Shown here one piece after another: positions 48,416 to 58,321 of a stretch of 64,000 nucleotides of DNA. Origin of the DNA: Quillaja saponaria (lineage: Eukaryota > Streptophyta > Magnoliopsida > Fabales > Quillajaceae); NCBI GenBank assembly GCA_029379385.1, contig CM055611.1:1798001-1862000 (forward strand), in the 5' to 3' direction. Numbering within the stretch: position 1 is the stretch's first letter; every line of letters starts with the position of its first letter. The notes beneath the pieces are model-generated. The model was not told the DNA's origin. It saw only the letters and a program-made list of their open reading frames with translations, and searched no databases. A program made the translations under genes and the position numbers.

Positions 48416-51400
48416 ATGTCTACTGGATCAGGAATGTTCTCATTTCAATATCCTCATCTTACTAAAGACAACTATGACAATTGGTGTCTTCGTATGAAAG
48501 CTTTGCTTGGTGAACAAGATGCATGAGAGATCGTAGAGAAAGGATATGACCAACCACAAGATGAAGTTGTTTTGTCTGCAGCTCAAAAAGATGCCTTACA
48601 AAAGGCTAGGAAGAAGGATCAACAAGCTCTCACCCTCATCTATCAAGGGTTGGATGAGTCCATGTTTGAGAAGGTGGCACTAGCAACTACTGCCAAGGAA
48701 GCTTGGGAGATTTTGCAAAGCTCTCTCCAAGGAGTTGAAAAAGTGAAGAAGATTCGACTCCAAACATTGAGAGGAGATTTTGAAGCCTTGCACATGAAGG
48801 AATCCGAGTGAATTTCAGATTATTTTTCAAGAATGCTAACCACTGTCAACCAATTGAAAAGATATGGAGAAAAATTAGAAGATGTTCGTGTGGTGGAGAA
48901 AATCCTTCGCTCTTTGCAACCAAAATTTGATTACATTGTTGTTGCAATTGAAGAATCGAAAAACTTGGAGACCATGTCTATTGAGAAAGATTTAAGAAGA
49001 AGGAAGAGAAGCCACTTGAACAAGCTCTCCAAGCTAAGGTTTCTTTCAAAGAAAAAAATAATGTACAAGAAAGAAACCAAAGAGGTCGTGGTCGTGGTCG
49101 TGGTCGTGGTCATGGTCGTGGACGAGGAAGAGGAGGATATCATTTTGAGAATAATAACGAAGGAAGAGGCCAACAATCATCAAGAGGCCATGGAAGAGGA
49201 AGAGAAAATTATGCAAGACCAAATGAGAAGAGGTATGACAAGAGTAATGTTGAATGCTATAATTGTCATAAATTTGGTCATTTTGCTTCGGAATGTCGCA
49301 ATACTAATGTTGTTGAAGAGAATGCTAATCTACTTGAATACAAAGAAGAAGTGGAAGAGCCAACTTTGTTACTAGCATTCAAAGGAGATGAAAAGGAGGT
49401 GATCAAGAGTTCATGGTACCTTGACAATGGTGCAAGCAATCATATGTGTGGGGACAAAAGCAAATTTTTGGAGATTGATGAAAAAGTGAGTGGATTTGTG
49501 ACCTTTGGAGACTCTTCCAAAGTTCCAATCAAAGGAAAAGGTACCATTCTAATTTCTTTGAAAGATGGTGGTCATAAGCTCATTTATGATGTTTATTATG
49601 TTCCAAAATTAAAAAGTAACATTTTAAGTTTGGGACAACTTTTGGAGAAGAGTTATGAAATCCATATGAAAGATAAAAGCCTTTGGCTTAGAGACCAAGA
49701 TGATAATCTTATTGCTAAGGTGTCCATGATAAGAAACAAGATGTTCATTTTGAATCTCCAAAACGATGGTGCCAAATGTTTGAAGATGTGTGCAAAAGAT
49801 TCAACATGGCGTTGGCATATGCGGTTGGGTCATTTGAATTTTGGAGGACTCAAGAATTTGGGAGAAAAGAAGATGGTGTTTGGGTTGCCATTCATTGACC
49901 ACCCAAATCAATTGTGTGAAGCATGCCTCCTTGGAAAACATGCAAGGAAGAGTTTTCCTAAAGAAGCCACAAGAGCAACCGAGCCACTTTAGCTTATTCA
50001 TACCGATGTGTGTGGACCAATCAAGCCATGCTCATTAGGTAAAAATCATTATTTTTTGCTTTTCATTGATGATTATACTCGCAAAACATAGGTTTATTTT
50101 TTGAAGAAAAAATCAGAGGCTTTTGAGGTGTTCAAAAAGTTTAAAGCTCTTATTGAAAAAGAGAGTGGTCATCTAATCAAATCTTTAAGGTCCGATAGAG
50201 GAGGCGAATTCACTTCAAATGAATTCAATATCTTTTGTGAAACACAAGGAATTCGTCGTCCTTTAATGGTTCCTAGGACAGCCCAACAAAATGGTGTAGC
50301 AAAAAGGAAGAATAGAACAATTCTTAATATGGCCCGATGTTTGTTGAAATCTAAGAATATGCCTAGAGAAATTTGGGCAGAAGCTGTTTCTTGTGCAGTT
50401 TATTTGTCCAAACAGATGTCCAACCAAAGGTGTGGAGAATCAAACATCTCAAGAAGCTTGGAGTGGAAAGAAGCCAAATGTCTCTCACTTGTGAATTTTT
50501 GGAAGCATTGCCTATGCCCATGTACCGAATCAAGAGATGTCTAAACTTGATGATCGAAGTGTGAAGTATGTATTTATTGGCTATGATTCAAATTCCAAAG
50601 GGTACAAGCTTTATAACCCAAGGAATGGAAAAATCATAGTTAGTAGAGATGTTGAGTTCAATGAAGATGAAACATGGGATTGGGATATTTAAGAAGAAGA
50701 AAGTTACAATGTTTTTCCTTACTTTGAAGAAGAACAAGATATAGAAGCACCATTGGAAGCCATTACTCCACCTCCATCACCAACTCCTTCATCAGAAAAA
50801 AGTTCAAGTGAAGGGTCACCAAAAACAAGAAGTCTTCTTGATCTTTATGAAAATATAGAAGTGATAGAAGATGTTAATTTATTTTGTCTTGTTGCAAATA
50901 GTGAACCATTATTTTTTGAAGAAGCTGAAAATGACAAGAAGTGGAGACAAGCAATGGATGAGGAGATAATAGCTATTGAAAAAAATGATACTTGGGAGTT
51001 GGCAAATCTTCCAAAAGATCATAAAGCTATTGGTGTGAAATGGGTGTACAAGGTAAAGAAAAATGCAAAAGGAGAAGTTGAGAAGTACAAAATGAGGCTA
51101 GTTGCGAAAGGCTATGCACAAAAGCAAGGGATCGATTATGAAGAGGTATTTGCTCCTGTTGCTTGCTTAGAAACAATCCGATTGTTGATCTCCTTTGCAG
51201 CCCATAAGCATTGGAAGATTTATCAATTGGATGTAAAATCTACTTTCCTCCATGGTTTTCTTAAAGAAGAGGTTTATGTTGATCAACCTGAGGGTTATGT
51301 AATTGAAGGGCAAGAAGACAAAGTTTTGAAGTTAAAAAAGGCTTTGTATGGCCTAAAACAAGCACCAAGGGCGTGGAATAATCGAATTGACAAGTATTTT

Positions 51401-52436
51401 CAAGAAAATGGATTTGTTACATGTCCACATGAATATGCACTTTACGTGAAGGCACATGAAAATGGTGGTGTTTTATTTGTTTGCCTTTATGTGAATGATC
51501 TAATTTTTACAGGAAATAATCCAATCATGTTTGAAGATTTCAAGAAGGCAATGACTTATGAATTTGAGATGACTGACATGGGGCTAATGTCTTACTACTT
51601 GGGCTTTGAAGTGAAGCAAAATGATGGTGAAATTTTTATTTCACAAGAAGGCTATGCAAAAGATGTTCTTAAGAAATTCCAAATGCTTGATAGCAACTTT
51701 GTTAATACACCCATGGAATACGGAGTGAAGTTGTCGAAAGCATGATGTTGGAGAGAAGGTAGATCCCACATTATTTAGAAGTCTTGTTAGAAGTTTAAGA
51801 TACTTGACTTGCACAAGGCCAGACATTATTTATGCTGTTGGAGTAGTGAGTCGTTACATGGAATCTCCTACTTCTACTCACATGAAAACGGCTAAAAGAA
51901 TTCTTCGCTACCTAAGAGGTACACTTGACTATGGCCTATTTTATTCTTCTTCACATATTATTAATTTTGTGGGATACTGTGATAGTGATTTTGCCAGAGA
52001 TTTGGATGATAGAAAAAGCACCACAGGTTTTGTATCTTTCATGGGAAATAATGCAATTTCTTGGGTTTCAAAGAAGTAGCCAATTGTTACTCTTTCAACT
52101 TGTGAGGTTGAATATGTTGCTGCTATCTCTTGTACTTGTCATGCCATTTGGTTAAGAAGATTGTTGAAGGAGCTACAAGAGCCACAAAAAGAAGCAACCC
52201 AAATTTTTATTGACAACAAGTCTGCACTAGTTTTGGCAAAGAACCCCGTCTTCCATGATAGAAGCAAGCATATAGACACAAGGTATCATTTCATTCGTGA
52301 GTGTATTGCCAAGAAAGAAGTGGAAGTCAAATTTGTGAAGTCTCTTGATCAAGTTGCGGATATTTTCACAAAACCACTTAAATTTGAAGTCTTTCAAGGA
52401 TTGAGAGAATTGCTTGGAGTTAGAAAGGAAAATTAA
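48416..52436 (+). pseudogene. copia gag-pol polyprotein, inactivated
   Basis: The start is ATG at 48416. Gag (UBN2-type, LTKDNYDNWCLRMKALLGEQ) carries stops at 48524 and 48809 and a frame change near 48985. An RG-rich stretch encoded by a gtggtc repeat precedes the zinc knuckle [14 protein letters not shown] (about 49254-49295). Protease is [13 protein letters not shown], with D-N-G-A. Integrase shows [26 protein letters not shown] and DRGGEF, with TAGs at 49990 and 50089 and a frame change near 50413. Reverse transcriptase shows KARLVAKG-like and [10 protein letters not shown] motifs, but the catalytic YVDD is YVND at about 51489-51500. RNase H (YCDSDFARDLDDRKSTTGF) carries a TAG at 52077; the end, DIFTKPL, is intact to TAA 52434-52436. 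Confidence 0.93.
49083..49125 (+). repeat. gtggtc hexamer microsatellite in gag
   Basis: Tandem tcgtgg/gtggtc units (about seven) encode Arg-Gly repeats in the original gag frame. The present longest open frame reads them as Val runs because of the upstream frameshift. Confidence 0.85.
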
Positions 52437-52439
52437 GTT

Positions 52440-52448
52440 TAAGGGGAA
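52440..52448 (+). other. copia polypurine tract
   Basis: AAGGGGAAG directly precedes the 3' LTR, as expected for the plus-strand DNA primer. Confidence 0.85.
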
Positions 52449-52846
52449 GTGTTGAAAATAATAAACTTTATTTTTCCTATGATAAATTGTTAGTGGAAGT
52501 TAAAATGGTGTGAGTTATTTTGATGTAATGGGTTTTAAGAGGTAGTTAATTTCTTATAATGGGTGGCTATAAATTATTGTGTGCTAGTGGTAGTTTTTTT
52601 GTTGTTGTTAATGTGTAATAAAATTGTAGTAATGGGTTGGAAGTCCTTAATGTCTAGGATAATGGGTGTTAAAGTCATATTAGTGCACATTTAGTTGTGT
52701 GACTTTAGAGTTGCTAGTATGAGTCTTATAAATACCTATTGTATGTTTTCAATTTGATATTAAGCAAAGTAGAAGTTGTCTTTTATGTATTCTAATTTGT
52801 TCATCATCTTCAATTTTATGTGTTGTGCTCACCACATTTTCTATCA
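52449..52846 (+). repeat. copia 3' LTR
   Basis: Matches the 5' LTR throughout; it ends TTTTCTATCA, followed by the target duplication GAATA. Confidence 0.93.
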
Positions 52847-54012
52847 GAATATTGCTTGGATAGTTGGAGGTGTCATTGCCATAACTAGCAAACTTAACAA
52901 GTGGGATTGGCCAGAAACTTTCCGACTGTCAGCATTGCTTATGGGAGGAACTTATCTATTTTTCTACTCTGGCTTCATGTACTATAGCTATGACACACCA
53001 ATTGGAAGCCCCCTTACTATTTTCTATAGAGTCTTTAAGGGAGCTATGTGGAATTTGACCTCCAAATACCCAGATTCAACCGAAAAGTATTACTGGAACA
53101 ATTATGAACAAAAACATTATCGATATAATGATAAAACTGGTTGTTTTCAGTTGCTGCCTCGTGTTCGATTCTTTAATTGGTTAGACAAAGCTTCTGTAAT
53201 GCGAGAGACACAAAGACAAGAGATGAAGAAAGAGATTTGCATGGTAAAAGAAGTGAGAGAAGTAAAACGCATTTTAACGTTGACACCTTTCTGGTTGACC
53301 TTTTGTGCCTACAGTTTGGTAGCAGCTTCAGGGAAATACATACTTTATTCAGCAATCTAGCAACTTGGATCGTAACATTGGAAGCAACAAGTATAAAATT
53401 TCTAGCTCTATTTTTGTTTGTACTCCAGAGCTTCACAAGCACAATTATCTTCATTTATGGACTCAACAGAACAAAGTATCAACGTTTTCAGATATGGCAG
53501 GGGCAATGGTTTGTTCTGTGGTTTGTTGCATAACAGCTTGGCTGGTGGAGCGTCATAGACTCTCATTAATTAAAGAAGAGGGAGCTCTTGAAAATCCAGA
53601 TAAGACTATTTCCCTGAGTATCCTTGTCTTAACTCCACAGTATTTCCTCTTGGGGCTGATGGAAGGACTTGCAGAAGAAGGAATTGAAAATTTCTTCAGT
53701 AATCATGTTCCTAAGTCCATGAAGATATTTGAGAAGTCATTTCGTGAGATAGTATTGGCAACCGGAAATCTCCTGTGTGCACCATTAGTGTTAATTTTCG
53801 GTATCTGGATCAAGAAATCAGTAAACACTTCTCATTTGGATTGGTACTTTTTGATGTTAGCAATACTAAATTCCATGTTCCTTTGCATTTACATGTGGTA
53901 CTCCTTCAAATACGATTATATGGAAAAGTATGAAGAGGATGTGAAATTGGATAATATAGAAGGAAACCAGCGGGGTGATCAAGCAATGCTAGAGCTAGCA
54001 GCCACTGATTGA

Positions 54013-55009
54013 AAGCAAATGCTTAACATTTTAATTTTCTTAAGAATTTAGAGTGACAATAGTTGTTGTATTAGTCTAAATGTCAGTGTAAGTTTTGATA
54101 GCTTGTTTGTTAATAAAACCGATGTTTTGTTGCATCCATAAAGTTCTCTTATCTTTTATTACAGGCAACTATTACGAACTATTCTAGAAACGAAATTAAA
54201 CTTGTCACAGATTCAGACAAGTGCCTAATTAATGGTTATGCCAATACTTAACTAAACTGGAAAGTCTTCATGATGCTAATTTTATTACTTTATTACTAAT
54301 ATATATTAGATTTTGTTTATGTTGCTTTTATATTGGATTATATGGAGATCCACGTTTGTGTTATACAAACTAGGTTTGAGCAAGGTTTGAGCAATTCGGT
54401 TGATTTAGTTCTATTTTGAGAGTTTTTTCACTGTAACGATAAAGTCAGTTTTTCAAAATCAAAATCAATGGATCGACCTACAAATAATTCCTTACATCAA
54501 ACCAACAAGCTGCCAGTTTGATTCCTTTTATTTTTTTTATTTTTATAAATAAATAGCAACATTAGAGCTGTAAAAATAATCCAGGGAAAAAAACAAATTT
54601 GAAGTAATTAATAATCTAAATTCAATCAATTTTTAGAATCTATTAAAAAATTTTGAATCTAGACATCCAACAGTATACAAAAAATTTTGTTCAATAATGC
54701 CTCTAGTCTTCACAACTTCATGCAAGGATTTGAATGGGCCTATGACATGTGGGTGTTTTAGGGTTTGAATGGTAAAAGCCCAAATAAGTAAAGAAAATGC
54801 TTTGAAATTAGCAGAGTCAAAGTAAAGAAATCAAATTAGATATATATGATATAAAAATATTATTTTTCGAATTTTAATTTGTTTGGTTCAGTTTAACTGA
54901 TAAATATTTTAGTTTGGTTCAATATTGGTTTTTTTTTTTATGAGTTTGAAATGTTTTTTACTCAAACACGGTTTAGTTTGCAATGTATTTTCCATCTTCA
55001 CCAAAAATT
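54013..55009. other. intergenic; 3' flank of NPF copy
   Basis: AT-rich, no gene seen. 54103-54110 (ttaataaaa) may serve as a polyadenylation signal for the former gene, which is inference. Confidence 0.45.
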
Positions 55010-55326
55010 GGAGGATGATATATACTTCAAGGATATTTGGTGGAATATTTGCTTGGATTGTTGGAGGTGTAATTGCCGTAACCATCAAACTTGACAAGTA
55101 TTCTTGGCTAAAATTTTTCCAAGTGTCAACATTGCTTATGGGAGGAACTCACCTATTTTTCTACTCCCTTTAGTACTATCTATAGAGTCTTTATGGAAGC
55201 TGTGTGGAATTTTACTTCCAAATACCCAGATTCAACCGAAAAGTATTACAGCAAGAATTTTGGACAACAACATTGTCGATACAATGCTAAAACTGGTTGT
55301 TTTCAGTTGTTGCCGTGTTCGATTCC

Positions 55327-55982
55327 AAATAAGTCTTACAATAAATTTTTATTTTCTACAACTCTTACTTTTAAATTTTTCTTCTAAATACGTCCTAATT
55401 TTATATTAATATTTTTTATGCCACTTTTACTCACATTTTTTATTTTAAAGTTTAAATTTTTCATTCCCTTATTTTTTATTTTATTTTAAGTAGACAAATT
55501 TTTTTTAAAAACACATTATTTAATTTAGAAAACTAAAATTTATTATTTAATAATTAGTAGAAAAATAAAATTATTATATAATCATTAATTAGAAATTTAA
55601 AAAAAATCTAAAAATGGATAAAAAAATTCTCATTACTTCCTTTCTATTTTTCCTAAAAGAATTTAAAAATATATATTATTTTCAAATTCAACTTGAATTA
55701 TTATTAATTTTTTTCATGATGAGAACAAAAAATCATTTTAAAGAAAATTAATTAAGACATACATATAAATCTAAATTTAATTAAGAAGATTGTTTTTTTT
55801 TTTTTTTGAAAATCATATTAAAGGGATGATGAATTTCCATTAATTTTGAAGAGATTTATATTTCTAATAATTATTAAATTATGAATTTTAATTTTTCAAA
55901 TTAAATAATGTGTGTGTTTTTTTTTTAAATAACTTAATTAATATTATTAATTTAATACTAAAAATGAAAAAGGGGTAAAAAT
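55327..55982. other. AT-rich insert or decayed intron-like spacer in NPF copy
   Basis: This replaces the short coding bridge found in the 53 and 61 kb copies. It is very AT-rich with T-runs (55793-55807) and has no reading frame. The origin is unknown. Confidence 0.5.
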
Positions 55983-56281
55983 GACAAAAAAGTGTCAATA
56001 GAAAAATGACAAAGCTTCTGTAATGAGAGAAACACCTGATGAAGGAAAAGCTTTGCTTGCAAAAAGAAGTGAGGGAAATAAAACGCGTTCTAACATCGAC
56101 ATTTTTATTGTTGACCTTTTGTGACAAAAAAGTGTCAATAGAAAAATGACAAAGCTTCTGTAATGAGAGAAACACCTGATGAAGGAAAAGCTTTCCTTGC
56201 TAAAAGAAGTGAGGGAAGTAAAACGCGTTTTAACATCGACACTTTTATTGTTGACCTTTTGTGACAAAAAAATGTCAATAG
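55983..56281 (+). repeat. 140 bp tandem triplication of NPF coding DNA
   Basis: Units start at 55983, 56123 and 56263, each with gacaaaaaa-tgtcaatag, then gacaaagcttctgtaatgag and so on to ttgaccttttgt. The third unit is cut at 56281 by a transposon and continues at 57480. The repeated DNA is coding sequence in the other copies. Confidence 0.9.
56274..56281. repeat. 8 bp target duplication, left copy
   Basis: GTCAATAG directly before the insert is repeated at 57480-57487 directly after it. Units 1 and 2 of the local triplication contain the uninterrupted gtcaatagaaaaatgac. Confidence 0.9.
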
Positions 56282-57479
56282 CTCTAAAGCACCGATACTT
56301 CAAATTGGGGGTCGTATCCGTGTCAAGTACGTATTTGACATAGATACGGCCCCGATACGCTGGGATACGTATCAACTTTGTATCTATAGTTACATTTTTT
56401 AATTTTTTAATTTTTTAAAATTGGATACGGTTCGGATACGGTTGGAAACGGCTCGAATACGGCAGGTTACGGCTCGGATACAGCAGGACACGGCTCGGAT
56501 ACGGCTTGGATATGGCGCCATGTTTTTGGCTAACACCAAAACATTGCATTTTGTTCATTTTTACTTCTTTTCTTCATGAATTCCTCTCCTTTCTGACTTC
56601 TGTTCTCCATTAACAATTATCAATTCACCGGATTGGTATCGTTGAAGCAGCTTTTGATTCGCCATTCCTGGGTTTGAAGCTTCTTCTGATTTTCAAACTG
56701 TTCTTCATCTTCATTGCTATTCGAAGCTTCAAAGTTCTTAGGTTATTCATCTTCTCCATAGCCTGTGACAGTCCAATTCACAACAATCACTGTTGAGGCC
56801 TCCAAAGCTTCCTTCCCAGTGAGTAACCCCCCACTTTTATCTCCCTCTCTCACTTCCTCTACTTTTTGTTTGAAAAATAGTGTTATGGACTTCTCACTGG
56901 CACTGATCCAAAATCTGTGTGTTGTTGGCTCCGAAGTTTGCCGTTGTTAGCTCTTTTAAGGTTTATGAGAATTGATGTGCATTGTTTATTGTTTCTTTTA
57001 TTCCATATGAGCTTATGAAGTTATTCTCCTTGTGTTCTAGTCTATGTTTGTTTCCTTTGTTACTTTTGTATAAGCTTTTATAAAGTTTGCATTTCTGAGA
57101 ATATATGATGGAGTTCTGCATTGAATCCATTACTGTTGTATAAATTTTTTTGATTCTTTTTTTTTTTTTTTGGATTTTCTTTTAATTTTAATTAGAGAAA
57201 AATTTAATGTAATGAATTATATTTGTTGGACCAGTATGTTATGTTTTGTACTTATTTGATAACTACTATATGATGAATTTGCTCAATTTATGCTTTTTAG
57301 ATAATTGTATGTTATGAATTACCACTTCATGTTATAAATTATATATATATAATATAATTTAAAATTATTTAATTAAACGTATCATTAACGTATCGTATCC
57401 TTGTTTTTAAGAAATTGATATATTTCCGTGTCGGATACATATCGTATCGGATTCTCGTATCCGTATCCGTGCTTCATAG
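56282..57479. mobile_element. hAT-like non-autonomous element (1198 bp)
   Basis: Terminal inverted repeats are 17 bases with three mismatches: CTCTAAAGCACCGATAC at the left and, on the other strand, CTATGAAGCACGGATAC at the right. The 8 bp target duplication fits hAT elements. The subterminal DNA is crowded with ggatacg and cgtatcc words on both sides (56310-56515 and 57375-57470), a composition seen in widespread plant hAT families. The interior has no transposase; 56560-56960 is less AT-rich and may be captured gene leader sequence. Confidence 0.8.
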
Positions 57480-58321
57480 GTCAATAGAAAAATGACAAAG
57501 CTTCTGTAATGAGAGAAACACCTGATGAAGGAAAAGCTTTGCTTGCTAAAAGAAGTGAGGGAAGTAAAACGCATTTTAACATTGACACCTTTCTGGTTGA
57601 CCTTTTGTGCCTATAGTTTGGTAGCAGCTTCAGGGAATACACACTTTATTGAGCAAGCTAGCAACTTGAATCCTTACATTGGAAGCAACAATTATAAAAT
57701 TTCTAGCTCCATTTTACTTGTACTCCAGAGCTTCACAAGCATAATTATTGCAGGTATATTTTCGTTTATGCAATTAACAAAACAAAGTGTCAACATTTTC
57801 AGATATGGCGGCGCGATGGTTTGTTCTGTGGTTTGTTGCATAACAGCTTGGCTGGTTGAGCGTTATAGACTCTCATTAATTAAAGAAGAAGGAACTCTTG
57901 AAAATCCAGACCAGATTATTTCCCTGAGTATTCTTATCTTAACACCATAGTATTTCCTCTTGGAGCTGATGGAAGGACTTACAGAAGAAGGAATTGAAAT
58001 TTTCTTCAGTAATCATGTTCCTAAGTCCATGAATAAATTTGACGAGTCATTTGGTCAGGTAGTATTGGCTACCGGAAAGTTCCTGTGTGTACCATTAGTG
58101 TTAGTTTTCGGTAACTGGATCAAGAAATCAGTAAACACTTCTCGTTTAGATAGGTACTTTCTGATGTTAGCAATACTAAATTCCGTGTTCCTTTGCATTT
58201 ACGTGTGGTACTCCTTCAAATATGACTCTAAGAAAACGTATGAAGAGGATGTGAAATTGGATATTATAGAAGGAAACAAGCGGGGTGATCAGGCAATGCA
58301 AGAGGAACCAGCCACTGATTG

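Larger units (their letters stand above)
47977..52846 (+). mobile_element. complete but inactive Ty1/copia element (4.87 kb)
   Basis: Two LTRs of 395 and 398 bp with TG...CA ends, a GAATA target duplication, a primer binding site (48375-48387), a polypurine tract (52440-52448) and gag-pol in copia order. By eye the LTRs differ at about 11 substitutions and 2 one-base indels, near 2.8 percent, so the insertion is not recent. The polyprotein has multiple stops and frameshifts. It is inserted in the same orientation as the NPF exon that it interrupts. Confidence 0.95.
47440..54012 (+). pseudogene. NPF transporter pseudogene interrupted by copia
   Basis: Exon 2 is 47440-47663 (starts GTTTAGTTGTAACTCATAGC, contains AYTGRFNMIVFCTSAYII) with a TAA at 47599-47601. 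Exon 3 starts near 47757, where the acceptor has changed from gcag|ggg to gcaaggg, moving AG by one base and breaking the frame. The sequence FSVYYVAVILIAFGKAGGDP is followed by a TAA at 47937-47939 (AAA in the 61 kb copy). A copia element is inserted at 47976/47977 in the codons of IWWNIAW. The coding part resumes at 52852 (AWIVGGVIAITSK), shifts frame near 53332 by an extra A, and continues to the C-terminus (FFSNHVPKSMKIF, YMEKYEEDVKL) and a TGA at 54010-54012. Five independent lesions make it dead. The later part was probably coding until recently, because it is otherwise open. Confidence 0.9.
55010..58321 (+). pseudogene. NPF exon 3 pseudogene with triplication and hAT insert
   Basis: Only exon 3 is present. 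55010-55326 corresponds to the segment from EDDKYF to the CFQLLPC part, with about 45 bases deleted at 55162 (the Y-x-S-Y-D-T-P-I-G-S-P segment). 656 AT-rich bases follow. 55983-56281 holds repeated 140 bp units encoding DKASVM, KEVREV and the TLTPFWL-like helix, interrupted by a transposon (56282-57479). The gene resumes at 57480 and is open from 57525 (LKEVREVKRILTLTPFWLTF) through the NTHFIEQASNLNPYIG and VNIFRYGGAMVCSVVC segments. A TAG at 57948 replaces the CAG of the 53.6 kb copy. Reading continues after the stop to the C-terminus (FFSNHVPKSMNKF) and a TGA at 58319-58321. Exons 1 and 2 are absent. Confidence 0.85.

Noticed and set aside
48931..49176. 81-codon minus-strand frame rich in Thr and Ser
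   Set aside because: It is the complement of the gag Arg-Gly repeat region in the copia element; its Thr run comes from the gtggtc microsatellite.
53173..53454. 93-codon minus-strand frame
   Set aside because: Shadow of the plus-strand NPF exon, which carries the family motifs.
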